Below are positions 53,995 through 62,145 of a stretch of DNA of 64,000 nt, in pieces. The number at the start of each line of letters is the position of its first letter. Position 1 is the first letter of the stretch. Made by a program: the position numbers and the translations under genes. Below the pieces are notes generated by a model. The model saw only the letters and a program-made list of their open reading frames with translations. It ran no database searches and was not told the DNA's origin. The DNA comes from JANNBN01 sp031430595 (GTDB taxonomy: Bacteria; Actinomycetota; Acidimicrobiia; Acidimicrobiales; JANYDT01): contig JANPBU010000017.1 of NCBI GenBank assembly GCA_031430595.1, forward strand, positions 1-64,000, given 5' to 3'.

Positions 53995-54881
53995 CGACGA
54001 GGAAGGTCGATTCAGAATCTGAAAATCGCCACGGCATCGAGGTGATCGGCGACCCAGGAAAGATGCTTGACGGCACGGGGTACGGAATGCCACCGTCGGC
54101 AGCCTGGCCGCCTGACATCGCCGCGTCAGCATATGAAGTCGGGGCAATTCGGGTGCTTGCAGCGTCACTTCGTGGCCTGTTACATCGGGGCCCTGGCAAC
54201 GGTGAACCGCGCCAGGACGGATATTCGATTGCGTTTGATGAGGCGTCAAAAACACTAGTGGCAGTTGTGTGTGACGGGGTTGGCTCCTTGAAATACTCAC
54301 ACGAAGCTGCTGCCCTAGTCGTAAATGACTTACCTTGGCGATACCTTTCTATGGGTAACTGGAAAGATGCCATCGGCGAGGTGAACGCAGTGTTGGCGGA
54401 AAGGGAACGAGATTTGGTTGAAGCGCTTTCTGAAGGAAGTCGGGCTCTTGCAACGACGGTGGTTGCGGTCGCAGTTCGACAGACGGACCGAGGTTACGAT
54501 TTAAGTTTCGCATGCGTCGGGGACTCCGAAGCGTGGTCGCTAAGTCCTACGGGGAGTTGGACAAAAATCGTTCCGCCTAGTGACGACAGTTTCGACGACG
54601 GTGTCACCACTGGAAAAACGAAAGCGTTGCCGACTTTTGAGCCGATTCTCCTCGAGCACAAAATGTCAGTTGATGGAGGGAGAATTTTTTTGATGACGGA
54701 CGGAGTGGGAGTTCCCCTGGATATGAATTCTCAAGTTCAGGCACAGCTCGCAGATTGGTGGCAAGAGCCATCCGACCCGATTACATTTGCGAGGCAAGTA
54801 GGGTTTGCGCGCCGAACGTTCATCGATGACCGAACTGCGGTTGGGATCTGGCTGAACTATTCCGAGGATCTTGGCGGTTAA
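53988..54881 (+). CDS. PP2C-family serine/threonine phosphatase
   Basis: 297 residues from TTG 53988, overlapping the vWA gene by seven bases; a later start inside the protein is also possible. Metal-site motifs: RQDGYS (Asp77), VVCDGVGS (Asp96, Gly97), FLMTDGVG and IDDRTAVGIW near the end, all typical of PP2C. It reverses phosphorylation by the neighbouring kinase. The kinase gene begins six bases after its stop. Confidence 0.85.
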   Translation: MLTTRKVDSESENRHGIEVIGDPGKMLDGTGYGMPPSAAWPPDIAASAYEVGAIRVLAASLRGLLHRGPGNGEPRQDGYSIAFDEASKTLVAVVCDGVGSLKYSHEAAALVVNDLPWRYLSMGNWKDAIGEVNAVLAERERDLVEALSEGSRALATTVVAVAVRQTDRGYDLSFACVGDSEAWSLSPTGSWTKIVPPSDDSFDDGVTTGKTKALPTFEPILLEHKMSVDGGRIFLMTDGVGVPLDMNSQVQAQLADWWQEPSDPITFARQVGFARRTFIDDRTAVGIWLNYSEDLGG

Positions 54882-54887
54882 CCAGCT

Positions 54888-56498
54888 GTGGTTGCGCTTA
54901 GAAATCTCGGGCCACTTGGTGATCTTCTTGGGGAAGGAGCGCTTGGCGCGGTGTACCGAACCACCTACGAGTTACCCAACTACCAAGGGGCCCTTGCCTA
55001 CAAAGAAATACTGAAGTCGGTTCCGGTCAACAAGCAGCAACAAGGTTTGAGGGACATGCGGAGAGCCGTGCTGTTAAGGCAGTCGCTGTCTGCCAGGGAC
55101 CGCGCCTATTTGGATCAATATTCCGCGTGGCCGCTCGAGATGGTGACGGAAGCTGGACGCGACGTGGGTTGTCTCCTCCCGCTAATACCTTCATCGTTTT
55201 TTATGCACCTGAGTCCCGTTGGAGGAGCTTCAAAGGACGTCCCGCGAGGTTTGGAATGGATATCCGCGCCTGAAACCTTGTGCAGAAAAGCTGGAATTCC
55301 ACAGGCGGAGTTTGAAGAATTTTCGGAGATGGTGTCCGTGTTGGCGGTATTTGCAAAACTGATCTTTGTGATCGGTCTACTCCACCGACATGGGATGGTC
55401 TACGGCGATATCTCGTTGAAGAATGCAGTCTTTGCCATGAACCCGCCCCGGGTGATGCTTTTAGATTGTGACAGCGTCGCGCCGCAAGCAGACCTGAACC
55501 GTCACCAAATGAATTCCCCATTTTTATTTGCTCCCGAATCACTTGCGCCGGGAAGTAACCGCCACGCCAGGGGAAATTCGGGCCTACAGGATGCTCGGAC
55601 GGATGTATTTAAGTTGGGGTGCCTCGTGGCTAGAGGTTTAAGTCGAGGCAGCGGCGCAACACAGCTGCGGTCAGCAAAACACCTCAAAAGCGAATTGAAC
55701 GCCGCTACCTTTCAGATACTTGAGAAGGCCCTGAATGAAAACCCGAATACTCGGCCATCTGCCAAAGATCTCTTCACCGCAATAGTTGAATTTGTTCAGG
55801 TGAAATCAACACCGCCCTTAATCAAGTCATTTTATGGCGTATCAACCGTTGTGCCACGAGGCAGCGACGTTACGTTCCTTTGGGAAGCAGAGAATGCTTC
55901 CACAGCTCGAATTTATGGCCCGAACGGATATGCTCAAGACGTTGACCCAGCATGGGGACAATACTCGTTGCCATCGATCCACTCGGGAAAATACTTGCTG
56001 GAAGTTCGCCGCAAGGGTTATGTCGTCACGCAAGAGTCCGACTTCATCCAGGTTTTCGAGGTTCCGCAGTTCGACGTAACAAGCAATCACTTGCTGGTTC
56101 CGAATATACCTTCCATACAAGCGGTGGAGCTGGGAGCCACTCTTGAGTCCCTCCCGATTCGTCCAGGTATTGATATCGGGACCAGCTTCGTTCCCGATCT
56201 TGGAGTGCCCAACGGTGATTTGTTCCAGGAATTGTCCAGAGGTCTGGACTTCTCCCGAGTGAATTTAGCAACCGGAGCGACCGAAAATTTCGAACTGCCA
56301 GCAATAGATCGGTTCAATCATGGCCAGGAGGTTGCAAATCGTCTTACGGAAACGGCAAGCGTTGCTCTCCAAGCGCTTGACGAGGCGCAGAAGCAAATCC
56401 TAGTTTCGCTCCAAGTTGCAGCTGAGCAAAGTATGCAGCGCCATTTGGAAGCTATCGAGGTTGGAGTTGCTGCCAAAGCAAGTTCGCTGGCACCCTAG
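54888..56498 (+). CDS. Protein kinase of the vWA-PP2C-kinase triad, with Ig-like region
   Basis: 536 residues from GTG 54888. Gly-rich loop GDLLGEGALGAVYR (11-24), Lys39 (AYKEI), a catalytic loop HGMVYGDISLKN (Asp174, Asn179; HRD replaced by YGD) and LLDCDS for DFG: a divergent but complete set. After the kinase domain (to about 310) comes an Ig-like strand-rich region (TFLWEAENASTARIYGPNG ... SGKYLLEVRRKGYV), then a Pro/Leu-rich linker and a helical C-terminus. The 3' end overlaps the convergent VirD4-like gene by four bases. Confidence 0.85.
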   Translation: MVALRNLGPLGDLLGEGALGAVYRTTYELPNYQGALAYKEILKSVPVNKQQQGLRDMRRAVLLRQSLSARDRAYLDQYSAWPLEMVTEAGRDVGCLLPLIPSSFFMHLSPVGGASKDVPRGLEWISAPETLCRKAGIPQAEFEEFSEMVSVLAVFAKLIFVIGLLHRHGMVYGDISLKNAVFAMNPPRVMLLDCDSVAPQADLNRHQMNSPFLFAPESLAPGSNRHARGNSGLQDARTDVFKLGCLVARGLSRGSGATQLRSAKHLKSELNAATFQILEKALNENPNTRPSAKDLFTAIVEFVQVKSTPPLIKSFYGVSTVVPRGSDVTFLWEAENASTARIYGPNGYAQDVDPAWGQYSLPSIHSGKYLLEVRRKGYVVTQESDFIQVFEVPQFDVTSNHLLVPNIPSIQAVELGATLESLPIRPGIDIGTSFVPDLGVPNGDLFQELSRGLDFSRVNLATGATENFELPAIDRFNHGQEVANRLTETASVALQALDEAQKQILVSLQVAAEQSMQRHLEAIEVGVAAKASSLAP

Positions 56499-57988
56499 GG
56501 CTCATCGAAACTGAACAAAAATGGTAACGGGTGACCTCCCCTGAGCTGGGCTACGCCACCATATTGACCCACCGGCGGGTACATAATTTCACGGCCTCCG
56601 AGGACCTGCTGGTCCTGAAAAGTCACCGACGGCTTCCATTGACCCTTGGCATCCAACGTCATCGTGGAGACCGGTTTCGACGTAACGCCAAGGCGATCGC
56701 TGAAGAACTTTGCAGTGTGCTGCGAACAGCCCTTGAGGGTGATCAAGGTTTCGCAATTGGCCAACAAGCGCACTTGCTCATTCTCGGAACCAAGATGATT
56801 CACATCCTGAAGTCCGATACAGATTGGAGATTTTGCTCCGCGCAACAAATCAAGCATTTGATCGAGTTGTATTCTCTTGGCATAGCGAGGTGCTTCATCA
56901 AGCACCCAGAACACAGGGACAGGGTTGCTACCAAACCGCTCAAGGCATTTGAGTCGAAGAAGATTGAGAAAGATTGAGGCGGCAGTGGCCGTCCGCTCTC
57001 CACCTCTCTCCCTGGCGCCAATAAGAAGAATCGCCCCGCTGTTAAGTGCTTGGCTAAGAGTGAACGCCCTTGCATGTGATCCGTCCAACATCGGTGCTAG
57101 GCCCGGCTCTGCAAGCCAAGATAGTTTGTTGGCGAGACCTGACGTAGCTTCGCTATACCTGTGTTTGTCAAATCCGATCAAGTCCAGCAATTCGTGGGCC
57201 GCTTGTGGAGCCGAGGCAGCGACGGCGACTAGATCCGGTTGGCTGACAATGAGCTTATAGAGAGCGCTTGGATGCGCGTTGGTCCCCAATCCCTGCGAAG
57301 TCAGCCAGAACAATCCTCTTAGCCAACGATGGTCGCGTTCAGCAAAAAACTTTTGAGGGTCGTTCTGATTTACCTCACCCAGGAATGCCATGGCCGCTTG
57401 GCTCGCGTGTTCAGGCGAATGTATCTCCCCTAACGGATTCCATGGTCGAGAAATAGAAGGGTCACTTATATCCCAAGTGACTATCGGTTGATTCGCTGGT
57501 AACGCTGATCGGGCCTTTGCACTTCGGATTTCCTGGAGCAGATCACCCTTCACATCGACAGCGACTGTCGTCAATCCCTGGCTAGCAGCAGCAACTATCC
57601 AGGGCGCAAGCACGTTGTAGGTCTTACCGCTCCCTGCCGGACCTATTACCGCAACGTGGCGTGCCACGAAATCCCAATCAAGAAAAACTGGAAACGCCGG
57701 GTCATCACATCCAGGGTCTTGGACTCGTCCGAGCGGAAAGACACCCTGGCGAAGGCTGGTGACTTGCTCAGGCATCAGGACGTCTCGAAAATCAAAGAAG
57801 CTGGTGGTGGTTCCAGCCTGAGGCCCATCACCAGGCACCAAAATACCCCGACGCATGGAATGGTTGCTTGGTCTAACGCGCTTAGCCCTGACGTGAGCCG
57901 CAACTCCCTGGCTCATCGAGTTTGCAGCCGAAATAGACACCCTCGTCGAATTTCCCACTACTCTCCCGACAAAACTCCAGTACGACAT
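56495..57988 (-). CDS. Second VirD4/TraG-like ATPase, apparently soluble
   Basis: 497 residues. It lacks the N-terminal membrane helices of ordinary coupling proteins. Walker A GPAGSGKT lies at 116-123, a TVAVDVKGDLLQEI stretch follows, then SRPWNPLG, Walker B VFWVLDEAPRYAKR and QDVNHLG, ending with ETLITLKGCSQHTAKFFSDR, all TraD/TraG family features. It may be a secretion or translocation ATPase serving the island rather than DNA transfer. Convergent with the kinase gene; preceded by a 99-residue gene six bases upstream. Confidence 0.8.
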   Translation of the reverse strand: MSYWSFVGRVVGNSTRVSISAANSMSQGVAAHVRAKRVRPSNHSMRRGILVPGDGPQAGTTTSFFDFRDVLMPEQVTSLRQGVFPLGRVQDPGCDDPAFPVFLDWDFVARHVAVIGPAGSGKTYNVLAPWIVAAASQGLTTVAVDVKGDLLQEIRSAKARSALPANQPIVTWDISDPSISRPWNPLGEIHSPEHASQAAMAFLGEVNQNDPQKFFAERDHRWLRGLFWLTSQGLGTNAHPSALYKLIVSQPDLVAVAASAPQAAHELLDLIGFDKHRYSEATSGLANKLSWLAEPGLAPMLDGSHARAFTLSQALNSGAILLIGARERGGERTATAASIFLNLLRLKCLERFGSNPVPVFWVLDEAPRYAKRIQLDQMLDLLRGAKSPICIGLQDVNHLGSENEQVRLLANCETLITLKGCSQHTAKFFSDRLGVTSKPVSTMTLDAKGQWKPSVTFQDQQVLGGREIMYPPVGQYGGVAQLRGGHPLPFLFSFDEP

Positions 57989-57994
57989 AATCCC

Positions 57995-58294
57995 CTACCT
58001 TTTACGCACTTCCCCGCGAACTGGCTCCCGAAGGTCACGATTCAAGGACGAGTTGCGCAAATCCGCTTCCCTTACTTTCTGCCAGTTAGCTGCCTCCTTA
58101 ACAAGTTCTTCAGTCGAACGTAATTGGGGTGCAGCCTGCACCTGTTGACAAGCGGTTGCTTCACCGGACCGAACAACGTCCAACCGAGGTGGGAGCGGCG
58201 CAGGAGGATGCATCGCCCTTGCGACGACGTGCCCCGTAATGGCCGCAGCCTTTGTTCCGGAACGAAGTCTGCTCCACACCTTTCCTTTGCTCAT
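57995..58294 (-). CDS. Small basic protein upstream of the second VirD4-like gene
   Basis: 99 residues, basic N-terminus (MSKGKVWSRLRSGTKAAAIT), a proline-rich middle and a charged helical end (ELVKEAANWQKVREADL). It is six bases from the ATPase gene and so probably cotranscribed. No family is recognised. Confidence 0.5.
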   Translation of the reverse strand: MSKGKVWSRLRSGTKAAAITGHVVARAMHPPAPLPPRLDVVRSGEATACQQVQAAPQLRSTEELVKEAANWQKVREADLRNSSLNRDLREPVRGEVRKR

Positions 58295-58522
58295 CTTTAC
58301 CCTCTCAACGTTGTCTATCGATGTTGCTCTGGCGAATCAGAACCTCGAGTACGCAGTGCCGCTCCGCTGGCATGGCAAAAAAACTTTGTGGAGAACAGTA
58401 GCGTCCAAGCGTCTGAAAATTAGCTCTCGACCACCTTCGCAACAGTGCGCAAAGTGAGTGCAAAGGTGGAAAGCAGAACAGTCCCAGCCTCCAAGAAGGT
58501 GACAACACTAAGCGCGCTTATC

Positions 58523-58558
58523 TGACACAAAACTGACACACTGACGCAGAAATGACGC
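58523..58558 (+). repeat. Four TGACRC direct repeats
   Basis: TGACAC at 58523 and 58534, TGACGC at 58542 and 58553. Spacings are 11, 8 and 11 bases, close to one helical turn. About 100 bases from the T-arm fragment, they could be arm-type sites for an integrase or excisionase. Confidence 0.45.
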
Positions 58559-58610
58559 ACTTTTCCGGCCATGAGCGGTGGCGAAAGGTGGTGTAGAGTA
58601 CGAGAGAAAG

Positions 58611-58650
58611 CATGCGCTGAGCAGGCAATACATGCTCTGAGCAGGAGAAG
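58611..58650 (+). repeat. Tandem 20-base repeat beside the T-arm fragment
   Basis: CATGCGCTGAGCAGG (58611-58625) and CATGCTCTGAGCAGG (58631-58645) differ at one base, within a 20-base period. They directly precede the T-arm fragment and look like paired recombinase-binding sites. Confidence 0.55.
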
Positions 58651-58659
58651 GGCAAATGG

Positions 58660-58691
58660 CCCGACGGGGGTTCGATTCCCCCCACCTCCAC
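58660..58691 (+). other. 3'-end fragment of a tRNA or tmRNA; likely attachment site
   Basis: A T-arm (stem GGGGG 58666-58670, loop TTCGATT, stem CCCCC 58678-58682) is followed by acceptor-strand-like CACCTCCA and a T-rich GTTGTTTTT. No matching 5' half, D-arm or anticodon arm can be found upstream, so this is a fragment, not a working gene. The CACCTCCA end is like the 3' end of tmRNA, a frequent integration target for tyrosine recombinases. It could be the right end of the conjugative element or of a second island. A tRNA origin is equally possible. Confidence 0.6.
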
Positions 58692-58741
58692 GTTGTTTTT
58701 GAAGCATTACCGCAGGTCAGAGAGGGTGTGGTTCTCTGGTC

Positions 58742-58768
58742 AGGGCGTCAGAGGGCGCATTTAGGGCG
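58742..58768 (+). repeat. Three AGGGCG direct repeats
   Basis: AGGGCG at 58742, 58752 and 58763, spaced 10 and 11 bases, just right of the T-arm fragment. Helical spacing suggests cooperative protein binding, in keeping with an attachment site. Confidence 0.4.
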
Positions 58769-58929
58769 TGTCATCACAAAGTCATGTTTTGACTAGCGGT
58801 TTTCGGACACGCCAAAGTTGCGGACTTGCGCTTTTACCGCATCGACCCGTGAAGCACTCAGACTGAAGGTTCCGTGACGGCTACTCGGCTTCTCAGCCCC
58901 CCATGGTGCCCAGGAATTAAGATGCGACG

Positions 58930-60117
58930 ATGGCTGAAACAGGTCTTGTCGAGTTACTCAAGCGAAACGTGGAAGCTTGGAACGAGCTCCGTCTGGGTGA
59001 TCAAGTCATTGACTTAACCGATGCCGACCTCGAAGGAGCAAAAATAGGTGGCGCAAACCTCTCAAATTTGAACTTGGCAGGTGCCCGATTGGTGAAGGCG
59101 AATCTGGAGAACGTGAACTTTGAGGGTAGCAACCTCGAAAAGTCGGTCGTGGTCGACTCCCACCTTAAGGGCGCCAATTTTGATTCCGCCAATCTGACGA
59201 GGGCAGATTTGTCCTTTTCATATTTGGAGGATGCGCACTTTTGCGCAGCCGACTTGATTGGAACAGACTTTTCGTGGGCCAACTTGAAGGGTGCGCGCAT
59301 TTGCGCCGCCGACCTGACGGGAGCGATCTTTTACGGAGCCGGATTAGAACGGACAAATTTTTCGCAGAGCAATCTGAACAGTGTTGACTTCAGCCGAGCT
59401 GATATGCGGCGAACCTGCCTCATCGAAGCAAAACTTGCGTTTACGAAATTTACTGATGTGGATTTGTCGACCGTAGTTGGATTGATGAGTGTGATTCACG
59501 AGTTTGCCTCTTCAATTGCGCTCGATACGCTTCAAAAGAGTGGCCCGTTACCAGCGGAATTTCTTCTTGGATGCGGCGTGCCTCCCGCTTGGACAGAAAA
59601 CGTAAATCGGATCGCCAATCCATCGAGCAAAACCTTTTACACCCCTCTCATTTCCTATAGTTCGGCCGATTCTGAAGCAGCTGATCAGCTCGAGCAGTTT
59701 TTGACTTTCCAAAACGGCATCCCTTGTTGGCGTGATACGGAGCAACTCTTTCCGGGTGAAGAGCCCCTCGAGGCTATTCGAAAAGCGGTTGAGCAGGCAG
59801 ACCGGTTATTGGTACTTTGCTCGAAGAGTTCCCTGTCGACGAAAAAGCGCGGTTGGTGGGTTGACCAAGAGATCGAACTTGGCCTCAATAAGGAACGGCG
59901 CAAACGTGAAGACGGCAGCGTATCTCCGTTGGTCGTTATTCCTATCGATCTAGATGGATACCTCTACTCGAATCTCTGCACGAGCAGGCATCGGCAAGTT
60001 CTTCGGGACCGGGTGGAGGGGCGGTTGTCTGTACCAAAGCAATTGAATCGGATCCTGGAAGCGTTGAGGGTTGGAGGACCGCAAAGACCACTGAATCCTC
60101 CCCCGAAAGGCAAGTGA
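58930..60117 (+). CDS. Pentapeptide-repeat protein with C-terminal TIR domain
   Basis: 395 residues. About 25 pentapeptide units (A/N-x-L-x-x type) cover residues 30-180, which should form a beta-helix. A TIR domain starts near 235 (TPLISYSSADSEAADQLEQF), with CWRDTEQLFPGEE as the BB-loop region and Glu314 (WVDQEIE) at the NADase catalytic position. The TIR probably cleaves NAD or makes a cyclic ADP-ribose signal; the beta-helix may sense DNA or a partner. Two neighbouring repeat units share a Cys-Ala-Ala-Asp-Leu core (FCAADL, ICAADL), a sign of recent internal duplication. Confidence 0.85.
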   Translation: MAETGLVELLKRNVEAWNELRLGDQVIDLTDADLEGAKIGGANLSNLNLAGARLVKANLENVNFEGSNLEKSVVVDSHLKGANFDSANLTRADLSFSYLEDAHFCAADLIGTDFSWANLKGARICAADLTGAIFYGAGLERTNFSQSNLNSVDFSRADMRRTCLIEAKLAFTKFTDVDLSTVVGLMSVIHEFASSIALDTLQKSGPLPAEFLLGCGVPPAWTENVNRIANPSSKTFYTPLISYSSADSEAADQLEQFLTFQNGIPCWRDTEQLFPGEEPLEAIRKAVEQADRLLVLCSKSSLSTKKRGWWVDQEIELGLNKERRKREDGSVSPLVVIPIDLDGYLYSNLCTSRHRQVLRDRVEGRLSVPKQLNRILEALRVGGPQRPLNPPPKGK

Positions 60118-60190
60118 GTTGATGCAAAAGGCTAGATTTTTACTCGCTAGCGAGGCCAAAACGCTGTATCGACATAGACGGAGTTCACAA

Positions 60191-61095
60191 ATGCAGTTAT
60201 CTGAATTCGCTCAACTGAGTTCAAAAACCGATCATGAAAAGGACGATCAGCGCGGCCTCCAGATAGCGCTTCATGGATTAGCGGGTGAGGCTGGCTCTGT
60301 CGTGTCCGTGGCCAAGAAGTGGTTCAGGAGTGGATCGACCACGAGCCTCTCTGAATCCGTCAGTGAAGAACTAGGCGACCTCCTTTGGTACATAGCTTCC
60401 CTAGCCAACCGTCTCGACCTTGATCTGGACGAGGTAGCTAAGCAAAATCTTGTGAAGACGGGACAGATCTTTCGCAAGGACTTGCCGCCACCCTCAACGT
60501 ACGACGTCGAATTCCCGGACCATCAGCGTTTCCCGCGCCTCATGGAGATTGAGTTCGAGGAAGACGACAGCGGAGCTTTCCCAGTTGTAAGTATGAAGCC
60601 GCTTGGGGAGTTAGCGCGAAGAATTGAGAAGGAACGTCAACGCAAGGGCCTCGGCGACCCGCTCAACGACAACTCTCAGCTCGATGATGGTTATCGATAC
60701 CACGACGTCTTTCACCTCGCTCACGTCACTGTGTTGGGCTGGTCCCAGTCCTTCGCTCCCTCATGGGGGCCAAGCGAAAACAAGACGATGGGGTGGTTGA
60801 TCGTACCCAGGATGGTGCCCGGGCGATTGCCCTTGAGGAGGGACTTGTCGCGTTCGTATTCCGGGCGTTAGAGAGTGACGGCTTCTTGGCCAAAAGCGGG
60901 CGAATGGATTGGGACCTTGTAAACCACATACGGAGGACGGTTCGCGGGACTGAGGTCGAGGATCAACCGCCGATTGCGTGGCAGCGTACGTACAAGTCTG
61001 CTTGTGAAGTGTTTTTGCAGTTGACCTCGCAACGAGGTGGGACCGTGATCTGTGACCTTGACAAGCAAATGCTCAGTTACCGCAAGCCGAGCTGA
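60191..61095 (+). pseudogene. MazG-type nucleotide pyrophosphohydrolase with C-terminal domain, frameshifted
   Basis: Starts at ATG 60191 after GGAG. The N-terminal MazG domain is intact (HGLAGEAGSVVSVAKKWF, EELGDLLWYIASLANRLDL). A second domain begins YRYHDVFHLAHVTVLGW. At the CCC run 60744-60746, one base appears to be missing: adding a C restores Ser-Pro-Val-Leu-Arg-Ser-Leu-Met-Gly-Ala-Lys-Arg-Lys and then the plus-one frame ARAIALEEGLVAFVFRAL to the stop at 61095, as expected for full-length relatives. Without it the first frame ends at 60871. It may be a true pseudogene, a programmed slip or a sequencing error. MazG enzymes clean up nucleotide pools. The 3' end overlaps the convergent gene by 19 bases. 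Confidence 0.75.
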
Positions 61096-62129
61096 AGCTG
61101 CAGCGGTTCAGGTGACGTAACGCAGCGGCCCTGCGACCCCAACGAGGAACGTTCGTTGATTCCCCATCGCGGCGGGAACCATGATGACATCGGACTTAGA
61201 TCTGGCCGGTAACGCTGTTTGATTCGGTCGCCCGGCGCGTATTTCGAAAGCTCTGGGATGGCGACTCTGGTGTACTTGTCAATTTCGCAAAACAGATTCT
61301 GAACGTCAATCCACTGGAGTGATCGACCCCAAAGACCAGCCCATTCGAGCCCCTGCTCTTGGAATGCTCGTTCTTGGTTTTCTACCGTCCATTTGATTAG
61401 GTCGATTGGCGAAAGCCCAGCCGGATCAGAAAAGCATTTTCGAATCCCACGGAGCGCACCCGGGCCGGCAACAACAAACTCATCTTCTGAAAAAGATAAG
61501 TGAACTGAGTAATTGAGATCAATCGTGTACTGAAAGGCGAGGAAGTCTCCCATCGAGTCGTACCGTCGAAGAACCTCAAACGCAGTCTTCATGCACTCAG
61601 CGTCTCTGATTTCTTCGTGCGCCTCATCTCTCATCATCTGCCGCACAAGTGCCAAATGGCGAGTGAACTTCGGACCAGAAAAGGCCCGCGGCGGCGGCAT
61701 GATGTACGCCGCGGAATAGATGGGTCCGTCCATGGAAATTTCGGCTAGAGCTTCATCCAGCCTGTTGCTGAACAACATGTCGAAAGTAGGTTGACCACAA
61801 GTCTCGACCAATCTTTCCCACGTACTGATGCGATTGAAAATCTTGAAGATCAGAGTACGAGCGAAGGTATCCGCCCAACTCCTTTCGCAGTCGTACTGGA
61901 CGAAGTTGATGAGATATTGACTCACTCGATCGGACGCGCGATAGGCGTTCGTAAACCGGTTCTGAGCGATGACCGGGTCTGTACTCTGACCTGGTCCCCC
62001 GGTCACCTTCGAAATGTACACACGCTGACGTTCAGCTGCGAAGTACCAAAGGGCGTCGTACCCTTCGGTTGTCGTGGGCTGGCGATTCGAAATCATTTGC
62101 GTTCCCTGCGTTTCGTAACCGGTAGGCAT
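61077..62129 (-). CDS. 5-hmdU DNA kinase helical-domain (HMUDK-like) protein
   Basis: 350 residues from ATG 62129, preceded by GGAGCGGG and 16 bases after the SLOG stop; the frame remains open to 62303 but overlaps the SLOG gene. ALWYFAAERQRVYISKVTGG, RFTNAYRASDRVSQYLINF and the C-terminal PHVQ-type region PELSKYAPGDRIKQRY resemble the helical-domain family linked to phage hydroxymethyluracil kinases and other thymine-hypermodifying enzymes. I infer a role in modified-base or nucleotide chemistry. The exact reaction is unknown. Confidence 0.7.
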   Translation of the reverse strand: MPTGYETQGTQMISNRQPTTTEGYDALWYFAAERQRVYISKVTGGPGQSTDPVIAQNRFTNAYRASDRVSQYLINFVQYDCERSWADTFARTLIFKIFNRISTWERLVETCGQPTFDMLFSNRLDEALAEISMDGPIYSAAYIMPPPRAFSGPKFTRHLALVRQMMRDEAHEEIRDAECMKTAFEVLRRYDSMGDFLAFQYTIDLNYSVHLSFSEDEFVVAGPGALRGIRKCFSDPAGLSPIDLIKWTVENQERAFQEQGLEWAGLWGRSLQWIDVQNLFCEIDKYTRVAIPELSKYAPGDRIKQRYRPDLSPMSSWFPPRWGINERSSLGSQGRCVTSPEPLQLQLGLR

Positions 62130-62145
62130 GACGGAACCCGCTCCA

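Larger units (their letters stand above)
58295..58929. other. 635-base gene-free stretch with candidate attachment site
   Basis: No convincing coding frame. A minus-strand frame across it reads through GGGNRTPV, a phrase that arises when a tRNA T-arm is translated, so it is spurious. An imperfect dyad (CCACCTTCGCA near 58429, TGCAAAGGTGG near 58460) and an 8-bp dyad GGCGTGTC (58765-58772) / GACACGCC (58806-58813) are present. Repeats and the T-arm fragment are listed separately. The end nearest 58930 should hold the promoter of the pentapeptide-TIR gene, but no boxes are clear. Confidence 0.6.

Noticed and set aside
58600..58691. Complete tRNA or tmRNA gene
   Set aside because: Only the T-arm and 3' acceptor strand are present; no D-arm, anticodon arm or matching 5' strand was found upstream.
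58420..58707. Minus-strand 95-codon frame reading GGGNRTPV
   Set aside because: The phrase is the translation of a reversed tRNA T-arm; such frames are common database artefacts.
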